Shown: positions 16,310 through 25,866, counted from the first letter of the stretch. The stretch: 64,000 nucleotides of DNA from an uncultured Clostridia bacterium (GCA_934754475.1 CAKVHV010000005.1:17655-81654), one strand, 5' to 3'. Notes: a model not told the origin generated them from the letters alone. A program made the numbers and translations.

Positions 16310-17113
16310 TTAAAACAAGTGTAGAACCATGCTATTAAGTAGCAAAAATGCACTAAGTATAAACAAGTATATACTAAATATCTTAAGTGAGTTTTTTGCG
16401 GTGAATTTTGTCATCATTTTGATGCAAAGTAGCCCTAGTCCAAAGCATACGACAAACGAAATTCCAAGTCCCAAGTAATTAATGCCAGTTAGTCTTGCGC
16501 CGTCCAAAATCTCCATAAGTAGACTAGCAATAATTATTGGAATACTTATCAAAAAAGAATATGTCGAACTAATGTCCCCAATTCCTAGCAGTTTTCCCAC
16601 TCCAATTGTAGTTCCGCTTCGGCTAATTCCGGGGATGCAAGCAATTCCTTGAGCCACACCAATAATTATCGCTTGGGTGTAGGTTATAGGCAAGTTGCAA
16701 ATATCATAGACAATAGTGGAATTTGCTTGTAGTTTGTTACGTTTGCTGAAAATATCACTAAGCCACAAAATTATTCCCGTTAGCACAAAGCAAACTGGAA
16801 GATACTCTCCACCAAAACTCCTTTTGACAAAAGGATAAATAGCAAGAACAATTAGACACGTAAAGATTGTGGTGACGACCATTTTTAAATTAGTAGAACA
16901 TAGTGGGTGACGAACAAGTTTTCCTATTTCTTTGCGGTAATATATAATAACCGCCAAAAGTGTCGCCAAATGCAAGATTATGCTTAGTAGCATTGTACTA
17001 TCTTCTATGCCAAAAATTTTGTATAACAAAACCAAATGCCCACTACTACTAACCGGCAAGAATTCGGTTAAACCTTGAACTATTCCTAAGATTACAAGTA
17101 TTAAAATTGCCAT
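16310..17113 (-). CDS. uppP: undecaprenyl-diphosphatase
   Basis: UppP (BacA) removes a phosphate from undecaprenyl pyrophosphate so the lipid carrier can be reused in peptidoglycan synthesis. The 267-residue protein has the usual length and multiple membrane spans. The two catalytic regions are present: the (E/Q)xxxE motif in GIVQGLTEFLPVSSSGH at residues 9-25, and the second motif PGISRSGTT near residue 160. The start ATG at 17113 follows GGGGGAATAA. It is divergent from ychF. Overexpressed family members give bacitracin tolerance. Confidence 0.95.
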   Translation of the reverse strand: MAILILVILGIVQGLTEFLPVSSSGHLVLLYKIFGIEDSTMLLSIILHLATLLAVIIYYRKEIGKLVRHPLCSTNLKMVVTTIFTCLIVLAIYPFVKRSFGGEYLPVCFVLTGIILWLSDIFSKRNKLQANSTIVYDICNLPITYTQAIIIGVAQGIACIPGISRSGTTIGVGKLLGIGDISSTYSFLISIPIIIASLLMEILDGARLTGINYLGLGISFVVCFGLGLLCIKMMTKFTAKNSLKIFSIYLFILSAFLLLNSMVLHLF

Positions 17114-17238
17114 TTTTATTCCCCCAAAACGTATTTTAAAAATTCTATGTTTTTCAAATTGAAAATATTAATAAATTACTAATTTGGGGAAATAAATAGT
17201 AATTTGAGTGTAATTTGCCAAAAAAACTCATAATAATT

Positions 17239-17267
17239 TTGCAAAAAATTTAGATTTGTGCTAGAAT
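17239..17267 (+). promoter_or_regulatory. vegetative promoter for ychF
   Basis: TTGCAA at 17239-17244 and TAGAAT at 17262-17267 are separated by exactly 17 bases. The predicted start site is about 25 bases upstream of the ychF ATG. Confidence 0.6.
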
Positions 17268-17299
17268 TAAGTGCAGTATAAAAATTTTAGGAGAAAATT

Positions 17300-18394
17300 A
17301 TGAAAGTAGGTATAGTAGGGCTTCCTAACGTAGGGAAAAGCACACTATTTAATGCAATAACAAAAAAGAAAATACCAAGCGAGAATTATCCATTTTGTAC
17401 AATTGAACCAAATGTGGCAATAGTAGGTGTTCCAGATAGTAGACTTGATGTCCTTGGAAAGATGTACAATACACGAAAAATAACTCCAGCCATTCTCGAA
17501 GTTGTAGATATAGCCGGACTTGTCAAAGGCGCATCCAAAGGCGAAGGGCTTGGAAATAAGTTCTTGAGTCACATTAGAGAAGTTGATGCAATAATTCACG
17601 TTGTTAGATGTTTTGAAAATGCTAAGATTATTCACGTCGAAGGAAATATTGACCCAGTTAGAGATGTCGAAGAAATTAATTTGGAATTAATTTTATCTGA
17701 CTTGGAGAGCGTTACAAAAAGACTAGAAAAATCTCAAAAGTCTTATAGAAATGGTGACAAAAAATTACAAGCCGAATGTGAATTACTAGTTAAACTCAAA
17801 GACCTTTTGGAACACGAAAAACCAGTTAGGGCATACAATGCAAACGATGACGAAAAAGAACTTATTAAGAGTTTCTTCTTGATTACTAGCAAACCACAAA
17901 TTTATTGTGCAAATATTTCTGAAGTTGGAAATACCAATTCAAGCGAAGCCGAAAATGTTGCAAAACTAAAAGCACTAGCCGAAAAGGAAAACTCCGAAGT
18001 AATTGTAGTTTCTGCCAAAATGGAAGAAGAACTCTGCGATTTGGACGATGACGAAAAAGAACTATTCAAAGGCGAACTAGGAATTACATCTTTTGGACTA
18101 GACAAACTTGTTGTGGCTGGATACAAGGCACTTGGACTAATTAGTTATCTAACTGCCGGCGAACAAGAAGTTAGAGCATGGACAATCACCAATGGCACTA
18201 AGGCTCCGGGTGCGGCAGGAAAAATCCACACCGACTTTGAGAAGGGATTTATAAAAGCCGAAGTAATACCATACGACGAACTAGTTGCACTAGGTAGTTA
18301 TACACTTGCCAAGGAAAAAGGTTTGGTTAGAATTGAAGGCAAAGACTACGTTGTCAAAGATGGAGATGTAATGCTATTCAGATTTAATGTTTAA
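17300..18394 (+). CDS. ychF: redox-regulated ATPase/GTPase YchF (Obg family)
   Basis: The 364-residue protein has the family length. The P-loop GLPNVGKST is at residues 6-14, and the switch II segment VVDIAGLVKGASKGEGLGN follows near residue 70. The base-specificity motif is the YchF form, CANISE, instead of NKxD, which explains its ATP preference in studied members. A coiled-coil insertion lies around residues 130-175. The C-terminal TGS domain includes TNGTKAPGAAGKIH. YchF binds ribosomes and is linked to stress responses. An AGGAGAAA site precedes the ATG. The next gene begins eight bases after the stop, so it may be co-transcribed. Confidence 0.97.
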   Translation: MKVGIVGLPNVGKSTLFNAITKKKIPSENYPFCTIEPNVAIVGVPDSRLDVLGKMYNTRKITPAILEVVDIAGLVKGASKGEGLGNKFLSHIREVDAIIHVVRCFENAKIIHVEGNIDPVRDVEEINLELILSDLESVTKRLEKSQKSYRNGDKKLQAECELLVKLKDLLEHEKPVRAYNANDDEKELIKSFFLITSKPQIYCANISEVGNTNSSEAENVAKLKALAEKENSEVIVVSAKMEEELCDLDDDEKELFKGELGITSFGLDKLVVAGYKALGLISYLTAGEQEVRAWTITNGTKAPGAAGKIHTDFEKGFIKAEVIPYDELVALGSYTLAKEKGLVRIEGKDYVVKDGDVMLFRFNV

Positions 18395-18402
18395 GGTGAA
18401 AT

Positions 18403-18783
18403 ATGAAAAAACTCAAAACCGAAGATATTCAAAACGATTTAAATTTGACTGTGACAAAAGCGGGAGACTATGAATATATTAACGAAGAATGTATGACCGC
18501 TGTAACATTTGTTGTCAAAGCGAATGGTGATGTCGGATGCAGTTATTTTGGAGTGCAAAGCGAAGAAATTTTGGAGATGATTGACAAAGTTCAAAAAAAA
18601 TATTTAAAAAAACTAAAATCAGACTTTAAACTCACCAAAAAACAAAAAAAGATGTGCGACGAAAATAAACTTAATAAGTCTATCAAAGTCAAAAAATCAA
18701 ATAACAAAAAATCCGAAATTCAAAAAAAGTCGCTAGCCCCACATAAAGAAAAAATAAAATCGCAAAATCCAAAGGAAAAATAA
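18403..18783 (+). CDS. small Lys-rich protein, unknown
   Basis: The 126-residue protein has a folded-looking N-terminal half (TVTKAGDYEYINEEC then TFVVKANGDVGCSYFG) and a long, very basic tail with repeated KK pairs. The tail may bind nucleic acid or be disordered. It sits in an apparent operon, 8 bases after ychF and directly abutting the CYTH gene (stop 18783, next start 18784). I do not recognise the family, and no catalytic motif is visible. Confidence 0.6.
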   Translation: MKKLKTEDIQNDLNLTVTKAGDYEYINEECMTAVTFVVKANGDVGCSYFGVQSEEILEMIDKVQKKYLKKLKSDFKLTKKQKKMCDENKLNKSIKVKKSNNKKSEIQKKSLAPHKEKIKSQNPKEK

Positions 18784-19344
18784 ATGAAAGAATACATTGA
18801 GAAAGAAATCAAATTAAAAATTGATAATGTTGAAGGAGTTGTTGACACTTTGCGTCGTAGTGGAGCAGTCTTTATTGGTGGAGCATTGGAAAGAACGATT
18901 AGATTTGATACAACAACACAAGATTATGAAAAACAAGGGAAATTTTTGCGAGTAAGGTCTGGATTTAGCAACACTATTACTTTAAAAGAAAAAATAAAAA
19001 GTGCAGACAAGAATGTTAGAGCAAGAAAAGAAACAGAGTTTGAGATTGAAGATATTGACAAAATGTGTTACATTTTAAATGCTCTAGGTCTTGATTATAC
19101 AAGAACCATGGAAAAGTATAGACAACATTGGAAATTGGATAATTGCAGTATTACTCTTGATGAACTTCCATTTGGTATTTTTATGGAGATTGAAGGAGAA
19201 GAAAGCGAAATTTACAAAATTTGTGATAAATTGGGGCTTGACAAAGATAAAAAGATTTTGGTAACATACTGGGAATTGTGGGCTGAAATAACTGATAACA
19301 AAGATATAATCTTTGGTAAAGATTACAAGTTTAAACTAAAGTAA
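18784..19344 (+). CDS. CYTH-domain protein (adenylate cyclase class IV / thiamine triphosphatase-like)
   Basis: The 186-residue protein has the CYTH signature ExExK near its N-terminus (YIEKEIKLKI). Further tunnel residues follow: FLRVRSG, TITLKEKI, RARKETEFEI, and the late ITLDELPFGIFMEIEG. CYTH enzymes form a triphosphate tunnel and hydrolyse inorganic triphosphate or thiamine triphosphate, or cyclise ATP. Which of these applies cannot be told from sequence. The length matches the CyaB subgroup. It directly abuts the preceding Lys-rich protein gene. Confidence 0.87.
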   Translation: MKEYIEKEIKLKIDNVEGVVDTLRRSGAVFIGGALERTIRFDTTTQDYEKQGKFLRVRSGFSNTITLKEKIKSADKNVRARKETEFEIEDIDKMCYILNALGLDYTRTMEKYRQHWKLDNCSITLDELPFGIFMEIEGEESEIYKICDKLGLDKDKKILVTYWELWAEITDNKDIIFGKDYKFKLK

Positions 19345-19452
19345 AGTGTTTAAATTTCAAAAAGTTTTAAGTAATTTTGTTATTTAAACTATATAATTAG
19401 TTATTAAAAATTAAAATGAAAAATTTTTAGATTAATATTTAATAAAAACAAA

Positions 19453-19488
19453 AAAACCAAATTGAATTGCAATTTGGTTTTTGTTTTT
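19453..19488. terminator. bidirectional terminator between CYTH and Tic20-like genes
   Basis: Arms AAAACCAAATTG (19453-19464) and CAATTTGGTTTT (19470-19481) form a 12-bp stem, with A and T runs on the two flanks. Bases 19345-19452 hold nothing recognisable. Confidence 0.85.
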
Positions 19489-19495
19489 TATATGT

Positions 19496-20542
19496 TTATT
19501 CTCTTGTTTCGGAAACTTTGATAATTCTCTTTTTCCAAAGCCATGGGGTCTGGAATTGTAATCCGCACATCGCACAAATCATCATAGGAATTATCGTTAA
19601 TGCACACATTCCAAGTAGGACTACTCCGACTAGAACTGCAACAAATTCTACAGTAACCCAAATCTCAGGAACGTCTTTTAGCAAGAAGTAAGGAAGAATT
19701 AATAGAACTCCCAATATTTCCATCATATTGAGTTCAAGTCCTTCGTTTGCATGGATTCTTGCAAATCTATTTTTGCGATTAATAAGCAAAGGCAAGAAGA
19801 ATAACAAGTATCCAAGCCAAGCAAAACCTTTGGCTTCCTTGATTTCCATTTTGTCAAGATTAACTTTGTAGTCTTTGTGGTCTTTTGAACGTCCGCCCTT
19901 AGGTGGCTTGATTGCTGGACCTAATTTTTCGGTATCAATTTTAACGATTTGTTCACTTGCTTGTTGCAAACCAGTTGTTGGTGGGGTAAATGTGCTATTG
20001 TCTACTGGTTGACTAGCAGGGGCATCTGGGTTTTCAGGTGCAACATTATCTACTGCATTGGTGTCTGTGTTTTCGTCTGTATTTTCGCTAGTTTGCAAAT
20101 CTTCTTTTTGAATAGTGCTAGGATCTCTAGCAACAACTCTCTCCAAAATTGTATCTTGTTGCAAAACTTCTGGTGCATAAGCTTCGGGCTTTTCTTCTTC
20201 GACAGTTTCTTCGGCTTGGACTTCTTCAGTAGGTTCGGGTGCGGTATTAAAGTCTTGTGCTTGAATGTAATCTCCTTCAAACACAGGAGTAAAGACTGAG
20301 TTGTCTTTCGGAGTAAAAGTATCTACTAGAGTAGAATCTTTGTACTGACCTTTGAGAGTCGCTTGTCTTATTTTTTCTTCATTAACTTTTTTGAGAGTAT
20401 TAAGTTTTCCTATAACTTCGGGGTCAATTGTAAGTGAGTATTTAGACTGTTCAATTGGTTTGCCGGTAACATTATCTACAATTGTGTAGTTTCTAGTGTC
20501 AACAGGCAAATCCCTAAGTTCCATTGTTTCTTCTGCTTCCAT
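19496..20542 (-). CDS. membrane protein with Tic20/DUF4870-like C-terminal domain
   Basis: The protein is 348 residues long. Residues 1-215 are low-complexity and acidic, rich in Glu, Pro, Thr and Asn, and probably disordered in the cytoplasm. Residues about 240-335 contain three hydrophobic segments with the phrase WLGYLLFFLPLLINRKN then RFARIHANEGLEL. This resembles the DUF4870/Tic20-like family, in which a conserved R-H-N-G precedes the second helix. The function of such proteins in bacteria is not settled. AAGGTG precedes the ATG on the minus strand. The CvpA-like gene is upstream on the same strand with about 35 bases between them, suggesting an operon. Confidence 0.7.
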   Translation of the reverse strand: MEAEETMELRDLPVDTRNYTIVDNVTGKPIEQSKYSLTIDPEVIGKLNTLKKVNEEKIRQATLKGQYKDSTLVDTFTPKDNSVFTPVFEGDYIQAQDFNTAPEPTEEVQAEETVEEEKPEAYAPEVLQQDTILERVVARDPSTIQKEDLQTSENTDENTDTNAVDNVAPENPDAPASQPVDNSTFTPPTTGLQQASEQIVKIDTEKLGPAIKPPKGGRSKDHKDYKVNLDKMEIKEAKGFAWLGYLLFFLPLLINRKNRFARIHANEGLELNMMEILGVLLILPYFLLKDVPEIWVTVEFVAVLVGVVLLGMCALTIIPMMICAMCGLQFQTPWLWKKRIIKVSETRE

Positions 20543-20578
20543 TTTATCACCTTAATAAATTTTTTATATCTTTAGTGC

Positions 20579-21286
20579 TTACTCGTTTGTTTCAGGAGTC
20601 TCACTTGGAGTCTCACTTGGAGTCTCGCTTGGATTTTCACTTGGAGTTTCTTCAGGATTGTTGTTTGTTTCTCCGCCAGTTAATTTGCTTATAATTCCAT
20701 TAACTTTTTCTTGAGTTAATTGAGTTTCAACAAAGTCATCTACATATTTATAAGCAAAGCTTGTTACTTTAGTTTCTGCAATTTTGCTTGTAATAGCATT
20801 ACCAATTACTGGAACTTGTTTGACAGCGCTACAAAGTGCGAGTGCAACAGCTACCCAAGCAACACCTTTTGCCAAACCGAATATCATTCCAAATACTCTA
20901 TTAATTCCAGATAGTGTAGGGCTATTTTTTGTAACACTTTCAAATATTTTTGCAAGAATGAATATTGCCAACTTGATAACCAAGAACATTACAATAACAG
21001 TTACAATCCAAGTACAAAATTTAGCGACTTCAGTGTTTGGTCTTTCACCAAAGAAATTAACAGTTCCTTCGTTTGATGCATCTAGTTTTTCCAAAACAAA
21101 CTTTTCAATGCCAATAATTTTGTTAAGTGTAGGAGATACGTATTTTGCGGTAAATACAGCTACGGCAAAAGATATTCCAGTTCCAAGAAGGCTAAGAAGG
21201 GAATCAAAGAATCCTTTGACTATTCCTACTATGGTTGAGACAACCAAAATCAATATCAATACTCCGTCAATGATGTATGGCCACAT
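20579..21286 (-). CDS. CvpA-family membrane protein
   Basis: I start this at ATG 21286 (235 residues), eight bases after AAGGAG; a GTG at 21295 overlaps that site. The four-helix CvpA fold is visible: IIDGVLILILVVSTIVGIVKGF with its GxxxG-like turn, a second helix LLGTGISFAVAVFTAKYV, a long helix VIVMFLVIKLAIFILAKI, and GMIFGLAKGVAWVAVALAL. CvpA was named for colicin V production and supports envelope integrity in studied species. The C-terminus ends with PSET/PSEN repeats, encoded by near-perfect 12-base repeats at about 20590-20650. It is a probable operon partner of the Tic20-like gene. Confidence 0.83.
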   Translation of the reverse strand: MWPYIIDGVLILILVVSTIVGIVKGFFDSLLSLLGTGISFAVAVFTAKYVSPTLNKIIGIEKFVLEKLDASNEGTVNFFGERPNTEVAKFCTWIVTVIVMFLVIKLAIFILAKIFESVTKNSPTLSGINRVFGMIFGLAKGVAWVAVALALCSAVKQVPVIGNAITSKIAETKVTSFAYKYVDDFVETQLTQEKVNGIISKLTGGETNNNPEETPSENPSETPSETPSETPETNE

Positions 21287-21551
21287 ACTTTTCACTCCTT
21301 AATTTTAAGTCGCTTTTCGACTTATACCTAAATTACATATATTAAATAATAACATATATAATTTTTTTTGTCATTTAATGTAATTACATTTTTAAAAATT
21401 TTTTTGTCATAACCTATAGGCTTTCTGACATTATTTGAATATATTATTTCCTGACTTAGACAATTTTTAACACAAAATTATCTTGCAATAGTGTTTTAAA
21501 AAACCTAATACTTGTAAAACATAAAAAGGAATATAAAAAAGGATATTTGAT

Positions 21552-22103
21552 ATGGAAGAATTTGGACTAGGCAAAATTGAACAAAAACTATTTGCAAAGG
21601 CGTTGCTTCAAAAACTTCGTGGAAAGGAAATGCCAGTTTTTTTGTGTGTGGGAAGTGACAAATTTGTGTCTGATAGTTTAGCACCGATTGTGGCTGAAAT
21701 GCTTACAAAAAAATACAATATTCCAGCATATGTTTATGGCGGACTTGATTATAATATTAATGCGACAAATTTAACTTATGCTGTCAATTATATTTCAACC
21801 ATGCACGAAGACTGCCCAATTGTTTTGATTGATGCTACACTTTCTGAAAATGTCGGAAAAATTATTCTTTCAAGTGGCGGTTATGCTGGACTTGGAAAAC
21901 TCTTGCCACTCAAAAAAGTTGGAGATATAAGTATACTTGGAGTAGTGGGGAAAAACTACAAAACGTTTGATTTAAACTCTACAAGACTAAATCTAGTTTT
22001 GAAACAAGCAAAATTTATCTCCCAAGCGGTTGCCTTTGTGACTCAAGAACTATTCAAAGAAAAAAATATACGCAAACAAAATTTACAAAAAGTCATGGGC
22101 TAA
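21552..22103 (+). CDS. YyaC-like spore protein (GPR protease superfamily)
   Basis: The 183-residue protein matches the DUF1256/YyaC group: FLCVGSDKFVSDSLAPIVAEML, then PAYVYGGLDYNINATNL, then CPIVLIDATLSENVGKI. These Asp-containing segments correspond to the GPR endopeptidase fold that degrades small acid-soluble spore proteins at germination. YyaC itself is a sporulation protein of uncertain catalytic role. The upstream gap 21287-21551 is AT-rich and has no clear promoter that I can defend. With the ger operon it supports a spore-forming host. Confidence 0.85.
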   Translation: MEEFGLGKIEQKLFAKALLQKLRGKEMPVFLCVGSDKFVSDSLAPIVAEMLTKKYNIPAYVYGGLDYNINATNLTYAVNYISTMHEDCPIVLIDATLSENVGKIILSSGGYAGLGKLLPLKKVGDISILGVVGKNYKTFDLNSTRLNLVLKQAKFISQAVAFVTQELFKEKNIRKQNLQKVMG

Positions 22104-22340
22104 CAAAATTTTTTGATGTTTAAAATTTTTTTATTTTTCAAAAGTCGACAAAAAGCAAATAAATTTTGAAATTTTTGTTCAAAAGCGAATGTAAAAATCT
22201 TGTAATTATTTACTTATTTTGGTAATTTGGCTCAAAATTGTTGTAAATAATTTGGGGTTATGATATTATATATTTGCTAAAAATTTTCAAAAATTTAATT
22301 TTTTAAAATCTAATTTTTGGCATAAATAATTTCAATCTTA

Positions 22341-22368
22341 TTGACTTTTTTGATTTATGTTTTATATG
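22341..22368 (+). promoter_or_regulatory. likely promoter of ftsH
   Basis: TTGACT at 22341-22346 and TATATG at 22363-22368 have 16-base spacing, about 40 bases upstream of the ftsH start. The rest of the 22104-22408 gap is AT-rich with nothing else seen. Confidence 0.5.
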
Positions 22369-22408
22369 TAGAACAAAAGATAAGTGCAAAAAGATTATGG
22401 AGGTAACC

Positions 22409-24832
22409 TTGAATAAAAATAGTAAACTTAGAAGTTTTGGTCTCATCTTGGCTTTTATACTTGTATTTGGACTAATGTTTTATTTTGCAAGCAAAGGCAA
22501 TAGTGGTGAGATGCTTAACTCTACTCAAATAGAAGAAGTTGTATTTAGTGGCAAGTTCACAAAGGAAACAAAGGACAAAGACGGAAATGTTATTTCAACC
22601 GAAGTTGAAACTGGTTATGTAACAGATATGTACGCATCGGGCGGTGTTTGTTATATCCGTGTTCAAAAGACAGACTTGGGTTCAAAGAGTTTCCCTAAAT
22701 TTGCTGACTACTACTTCACTTATACAAGTGTTCAAAGCAAAGAACTCAATTATTTTTATACTTTTAACAAAATGATTGATTTTGCCAAAGAAAATCCTAC
22801 AGCACTAGTATACGAAGACCAAGACGAACACAAAGATAGAAGTTTGGCTAACTTTGCAACTCTTACAAAAACAAATATTACAAATGTAATTCCACAAGAA
22901 AGTTGGTTCTCCCAAGCACTTCCTTATATAATTATGCTAATCGTTTTGGGTGTATCTTGCTTTATTCTATTCAAAATGTTTTCGGGCAAAGGCAGTGGCG
23001 CTACTACATTTACAAGAAATCGTGCAAGAATGGTTGAAAAATGTAATGTTAAATTTGCAGACATTGCTGGTGCTGAAGAAGAAAAAGAAGAAACCAAGGA
23101 GATTGTAGAATTTCTCAAAGACCCAAGCAAGTTTAGAGCCTTGGGTGCTAGAATTCCAAAGGGTGTACTCTTGGTTGGTAATCCGGGAACGGGTAAAACT
23201 TTGCTTGCAAAGGCTGTTGCGGGTGAGAGTAATGTTCCATTCTTTAGTATATCCGGAAGTGACTTTGTGGAATTGTACGTTGGTGTTGGTGCTAGTCGTG
23301 TTAGAGACTTGTTTGAAACAGCCAAGAGAAATGCTCCATGTATTGTGTTTATTGACGAAATTGATGCAGTTGGTAGACAAAGGGGCGCTGGACTTGGTGG
23401 CGGAAATGACGAAAGAGAACAAACCTTGAACCAATTACTTGTTGAAATGGATGGTTTTGATAGCAACCAAGGTATTATTATCTTGGCGGCAACAAACAGA
23501 GCGGATGTCCTTGACCCAGCACTTCTAAGACCGGGCAGATTTGATAGGCAAATTTATGTTAACGTTCCTGATGTTAAGGGAAGAGAAGGAATTATTAAAA
23601 TTCACGCAGCAAACAAACCAATCGAAGAGAGTGTAAACTTCAAAGATATTGCTAGACTTACAAGTGGTTTTACTGGTGCGGATATTGAAAACTTCCTAAA
23701 CGAAGCCGCAATTTTGGCAGCGAGAGATAATAGACTTACTATAACAATGGAAGATATAACCGAAGGCATTAACAAAGTTATAATGGGTCCACAAAAGAAA
23801 AGTAGATTAGTAACCGAAAATGACAAAAAACTTACTGCTTATCATGAAAGTGGGCATGCAATTATTGCAAAATTTATGGATTGTGGAGATACAGTTCACG
23901 AAGTTTCAATTATTCCTAGGGGTATGGCTGGCGGTTATACAAACATCCGTCCTAGCGACGATGATAGCCACTATTCTCTAGGCAAACTCAACAATAGAAT
24001 TTGTATGATGATGGGTGGCAGAATAGCCGAAGAAATTATGCTTGGCGATATAAGTGCAGGAGCTAGTTCAGATATTCAAAGAGCAACCGAACTAGCAAGA
24101 AAAATGGTCGTAGAATGGGGTATGAGCGAAAAACTCGGATTTATGAGTTTTGGCAAAAACAACGAAGTATTTATCGGTAGAGACTACCAAGTACAAAATC
24201 AATATAGCGAACACACAGCCCAAGTTATTGATGAAGAAATCAAGAGAATTTTGGACGAAAATTACAAACGTGCCAAAGACCTTCTCAAAGGCAAAAAAGC
24301 ATTGCTAGAAAGCATGGCTGAATTACTTTTGCAAGAAGAAACAATCTATGGTGAAGAAGTTGATGATTTGATTGCAGGAAAGAGTCCTGAAGAAATAGTA
24401 CAAAGACTTCATGAAAAAGAACAAAAACGCAAAGAAAAAGAAGACGTTATCCGTAAGGAAAACGAACTTGTTAAGCAAGCCAAACTTCAAGAACTCAAAA
24501 TAAAGGCAGCCGAAGCACTCAAAGATGCGGGAGTTATTGGAAATGACGAATTTGACAAACTTGTTAGCGAATATGAGAGAGTTAACAAGGAAAAAGATGA
24601 GTATCTAAGCAAACGCAACGAAGAACTTGAAAAAAAGGCAAAAGCAAAACTTGAAGAAAGCAAAAAGGCAAGTGCAACGGAAGAAAAATCCGAAGACAAG
24701 CCTAAAAAAGTTAAGTCTACAAGCAAAGTTAAAAAATTATCTAATGAAACAGTTAACAAAAGAAAAACTGAAGCAAAATCAAAAGATAGTTCCAAAACAA
24801 AATCAAAAACAAACAAAGACTCAGATAAATAA
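22409..24832 (+). CDS. ftsH: ATP-dependent zinc metalloprotease FtsH
   Basis: FtsH extracts and degrades membrane and short-lived cytoplasmic proteins. I prefer the TTG at 22409 because GGAGGT sits five bases before it. The ATG at 22397 lacks a ribosome binding site and would itself contain this GGAGG. That gives 807 residues. There are two membrane spans (about 9-26 and 170-192), Walker A GNPGTGKT at 257, Walker B FIDEID at 315-320, and an SRH with GRFDRQ. The zinc site is HESGH at 479-483, with a third ligand Asp near 555. The C-terminal extension of about 170 residues is Lys/Glu-rich coiled coil and longer than in Bacillus FtsH (637 residues). Confidence 0.96.
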   Translation: MNKNSKLRSFGLILAFILVFGLMFYFASKGNSGEMLNSTQIEEVVFSGKFTKETKDKDGNVISTEVETGYVTDMYASGGVCYIRVQKTDLGSKSFPKFADYYFTYTSVQSKELNYFYTFNKMIDFAKENPTALVYEDQDEHKDRSLANFATLTKTNITNVIPQESWFSQALPYIIMLIVLGVSCFILFKMFSGKGSGATTFTRNRARMVEKCNVKFADIAGAEEEKEETKEIVEFLKDPSKFRALGARIPKGVLLVGNPGTGKTLLAKAVAGESNVPFFSISGSDFVELYVGVGASRVRDLFETAKRNAPCIVFIDEIDAVGRQRGAGLGGGNDEREQTLNQLLVEMDGFDSNQGIIILAATNRADVLDPALLRPGRFDRQIYVNVPDVKGREGIIKIHAANKPIEESVNFKDIARLTSGFTGADIENFLNEAAILAARDNRLTITMEDITEGINKVIMGPQKKSRLVTENDKKLTAYHESGHAIIAKFMDCGDTVHEVSIIPRGMAGGYTNIRPSDDDSHYSLGKLNNRICMMMGGRIAEEIMLGDISAGASSDIQRATELARKMVVEWGMSEKLGFMSFGKNNEVFIGRDYQVQNQYSEHTAQVIDEEIKRILDENYKRAKDLLKGKKALLESMAELLLQEETIYGEEVDDLIAGKSPEEIVQRLHEKEQKRKEKEDVIRKENELVKQAKLQELKIKAAEALKDAGVIGNDEFDKLVSEYERVNKEKDEYLSKRNEELEKKAKAKLEESKKASATEEKSEDKPKKVKSTSKVKKLSNETVNKRKTEAKSKDSSKTKSKTNKDSDK

Positions 24833-24927
24833 CTTTGGGTCACAAAAAACAAAGTAAATCAATTGACTAAAAACTTAAAGTTTGTTAACATATCTAAAGT
24901 AATTAGACAAAAAAGGAAGTAATATTG

Positions 24928-25551
24928 ATGACAAGTAAAGTAAAAAAGATACTATCCATCGTAATAATAAGTGTAATAGTTGCAATTACAGCTTTGACTA
25001 TAATCTTGGCTATTGTGCCAAAGAGACTCTATAACCCAGTTGTTAGCGGTTATGATAGAGTCGCTGTTTACAAAGACGGAAAGGGTGTTGGTTATGACTT
25101 GGTTGAAAACCAAATGACAGACAAACAACTTGCATTTAAGGCAGATTTGGAAAAATATCTAAGCGATAGTTTCAAAGATAATATGCTTAGTTCAATCTTC
25201 CAAGGAACAGGCAGATATGAAAACAAGGTTGTAAGCAAAAACGAAGAAAATGTTGTAACTAATATTGCAAAGGCTAGTGGCTCTATCTGTTTGGTTTTTG
25301 AATACTACGAAGAACAAAAATTAATCTTTAATGGTGAAGAATACAAAAACCCACTAAGACCTGTTGGACAAAATGAGACAATAACATTTACAAAAATCTA
25401 TATGCCACTAAGCAAAGATAGTGATTTTCAAGAAAGAGTTGTATATCTAACAAGTGGAGATAGCAAGGAATCTTCTTTTCAAATCAAATTCTTGGCTCAC
25501 CAAGGCGATTTGTATAGCTTTGTTCAAGGCTTGGAAGACGATAGTTTTTAA
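24928..25551 (+). CDS. single-span membrane protein, unknown
   Basis: The 207-residue protein starts at ATG 24928, eight bases after AAGGAAG; a TTG directly before it is less likely. The N-terminal segment IVIISVIVAITALTIILAIV is one membrane span, and the rest is an extracytoplasmic mixed alpha/beta domain with no Cys. It lies 95 bases after ftsH and ends at a strong terminator, so it may be transcribed with ftsH. I do not recognise the family. Confidence 0.6.
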   Translation: MTSKVKKILSIVIISVIVAITALTIILAIVPKRLYNPVVSGYDRVAVYKDGKGVGYDLVENQMTDKQLAFKADLEKYLSDSFKDNMLSSIFQGTGRYENKVVSKNEENVVTNIAKASGSICLVFEYYEEQKLIFNGEEYKNPLRPVGQNETITFTKIYMPLSKDSDFQERVVYLTSGDSKESSFQIKFLAHQGDLYSFVQGLEDDSF

Positions 25552-25562
25552 ATCTTAAATTC

Positions 25563-25604
25563 AAAAAAATTTGCAATAAATCATATTGCAAATTTTTTTA
25601 TTTT
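25563..25604 (+). terminator. intrinsic terminator
   Basis: Arms 25563-25577 and 25585-25599 form a 15-bp perfect stem (A7TTTGCAAT type) with a 7-base loop and a T run. Confidence 0.85.
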
Positions 25605-25689
25605 TTGAGTGTGCATTGTCTATTTTTGAAATTTTGAATAAATGTTTTAATAATGTCGTTTTTTCAAAAACATTTTTTAAAAATTATTG

Positions 25690-25718
25690 TTGACAAATTC
25701 ACCTAAATTAGATATACT
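25690..25718 (+). promoter_or_regulatory. strong vegetative promoter of the rpmH cluster
   Basis: TTGACA at 25690-25695 and TATACT at 25713-25718 are separated by 17 bases. This leaves a leader of about 140 bases before rpmH. I looked for DnaA boxes around it and saw none matching TTATCCACA. Confidence 0.75.
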
Positions 25719-25866
25719 TATAAAGCAATTTTATTATAATTATTTATTAATTTTGTATACATTGCAGTTCTGTATTTGTGTCAAGGTCACACAAATCAAA
25801 TAGTTTATGGAAATATTCCGCCAAATTAGACGGATTTTCAAATTACAAAAAGGAAGGAATTTAACA

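Noticed and set aside
20590..20650. Intergenic direct repeats
   Set aside because: The 12-base repeats are inside the CvpA-like gene and encode its PSET/PSEN tail.
20784..21302. A 172-codon plus-strand ORF
   Set aside because: It is antisense to the CvpA-like gene, has no ribosome binding site, and its translation is unlike a protein family.
22924..23466. A 180-codon minus-strand ORF
   Set aside because: It is a shadow of ftsH; its long open frame follows from codon usage in the sense strand.
25604..25866. Possible replication origin upstream of rpmH
   Set aside because: No TTATCCACA-type DnaA boxes and no dnaA gene. The region contains a promoter and a leader only.
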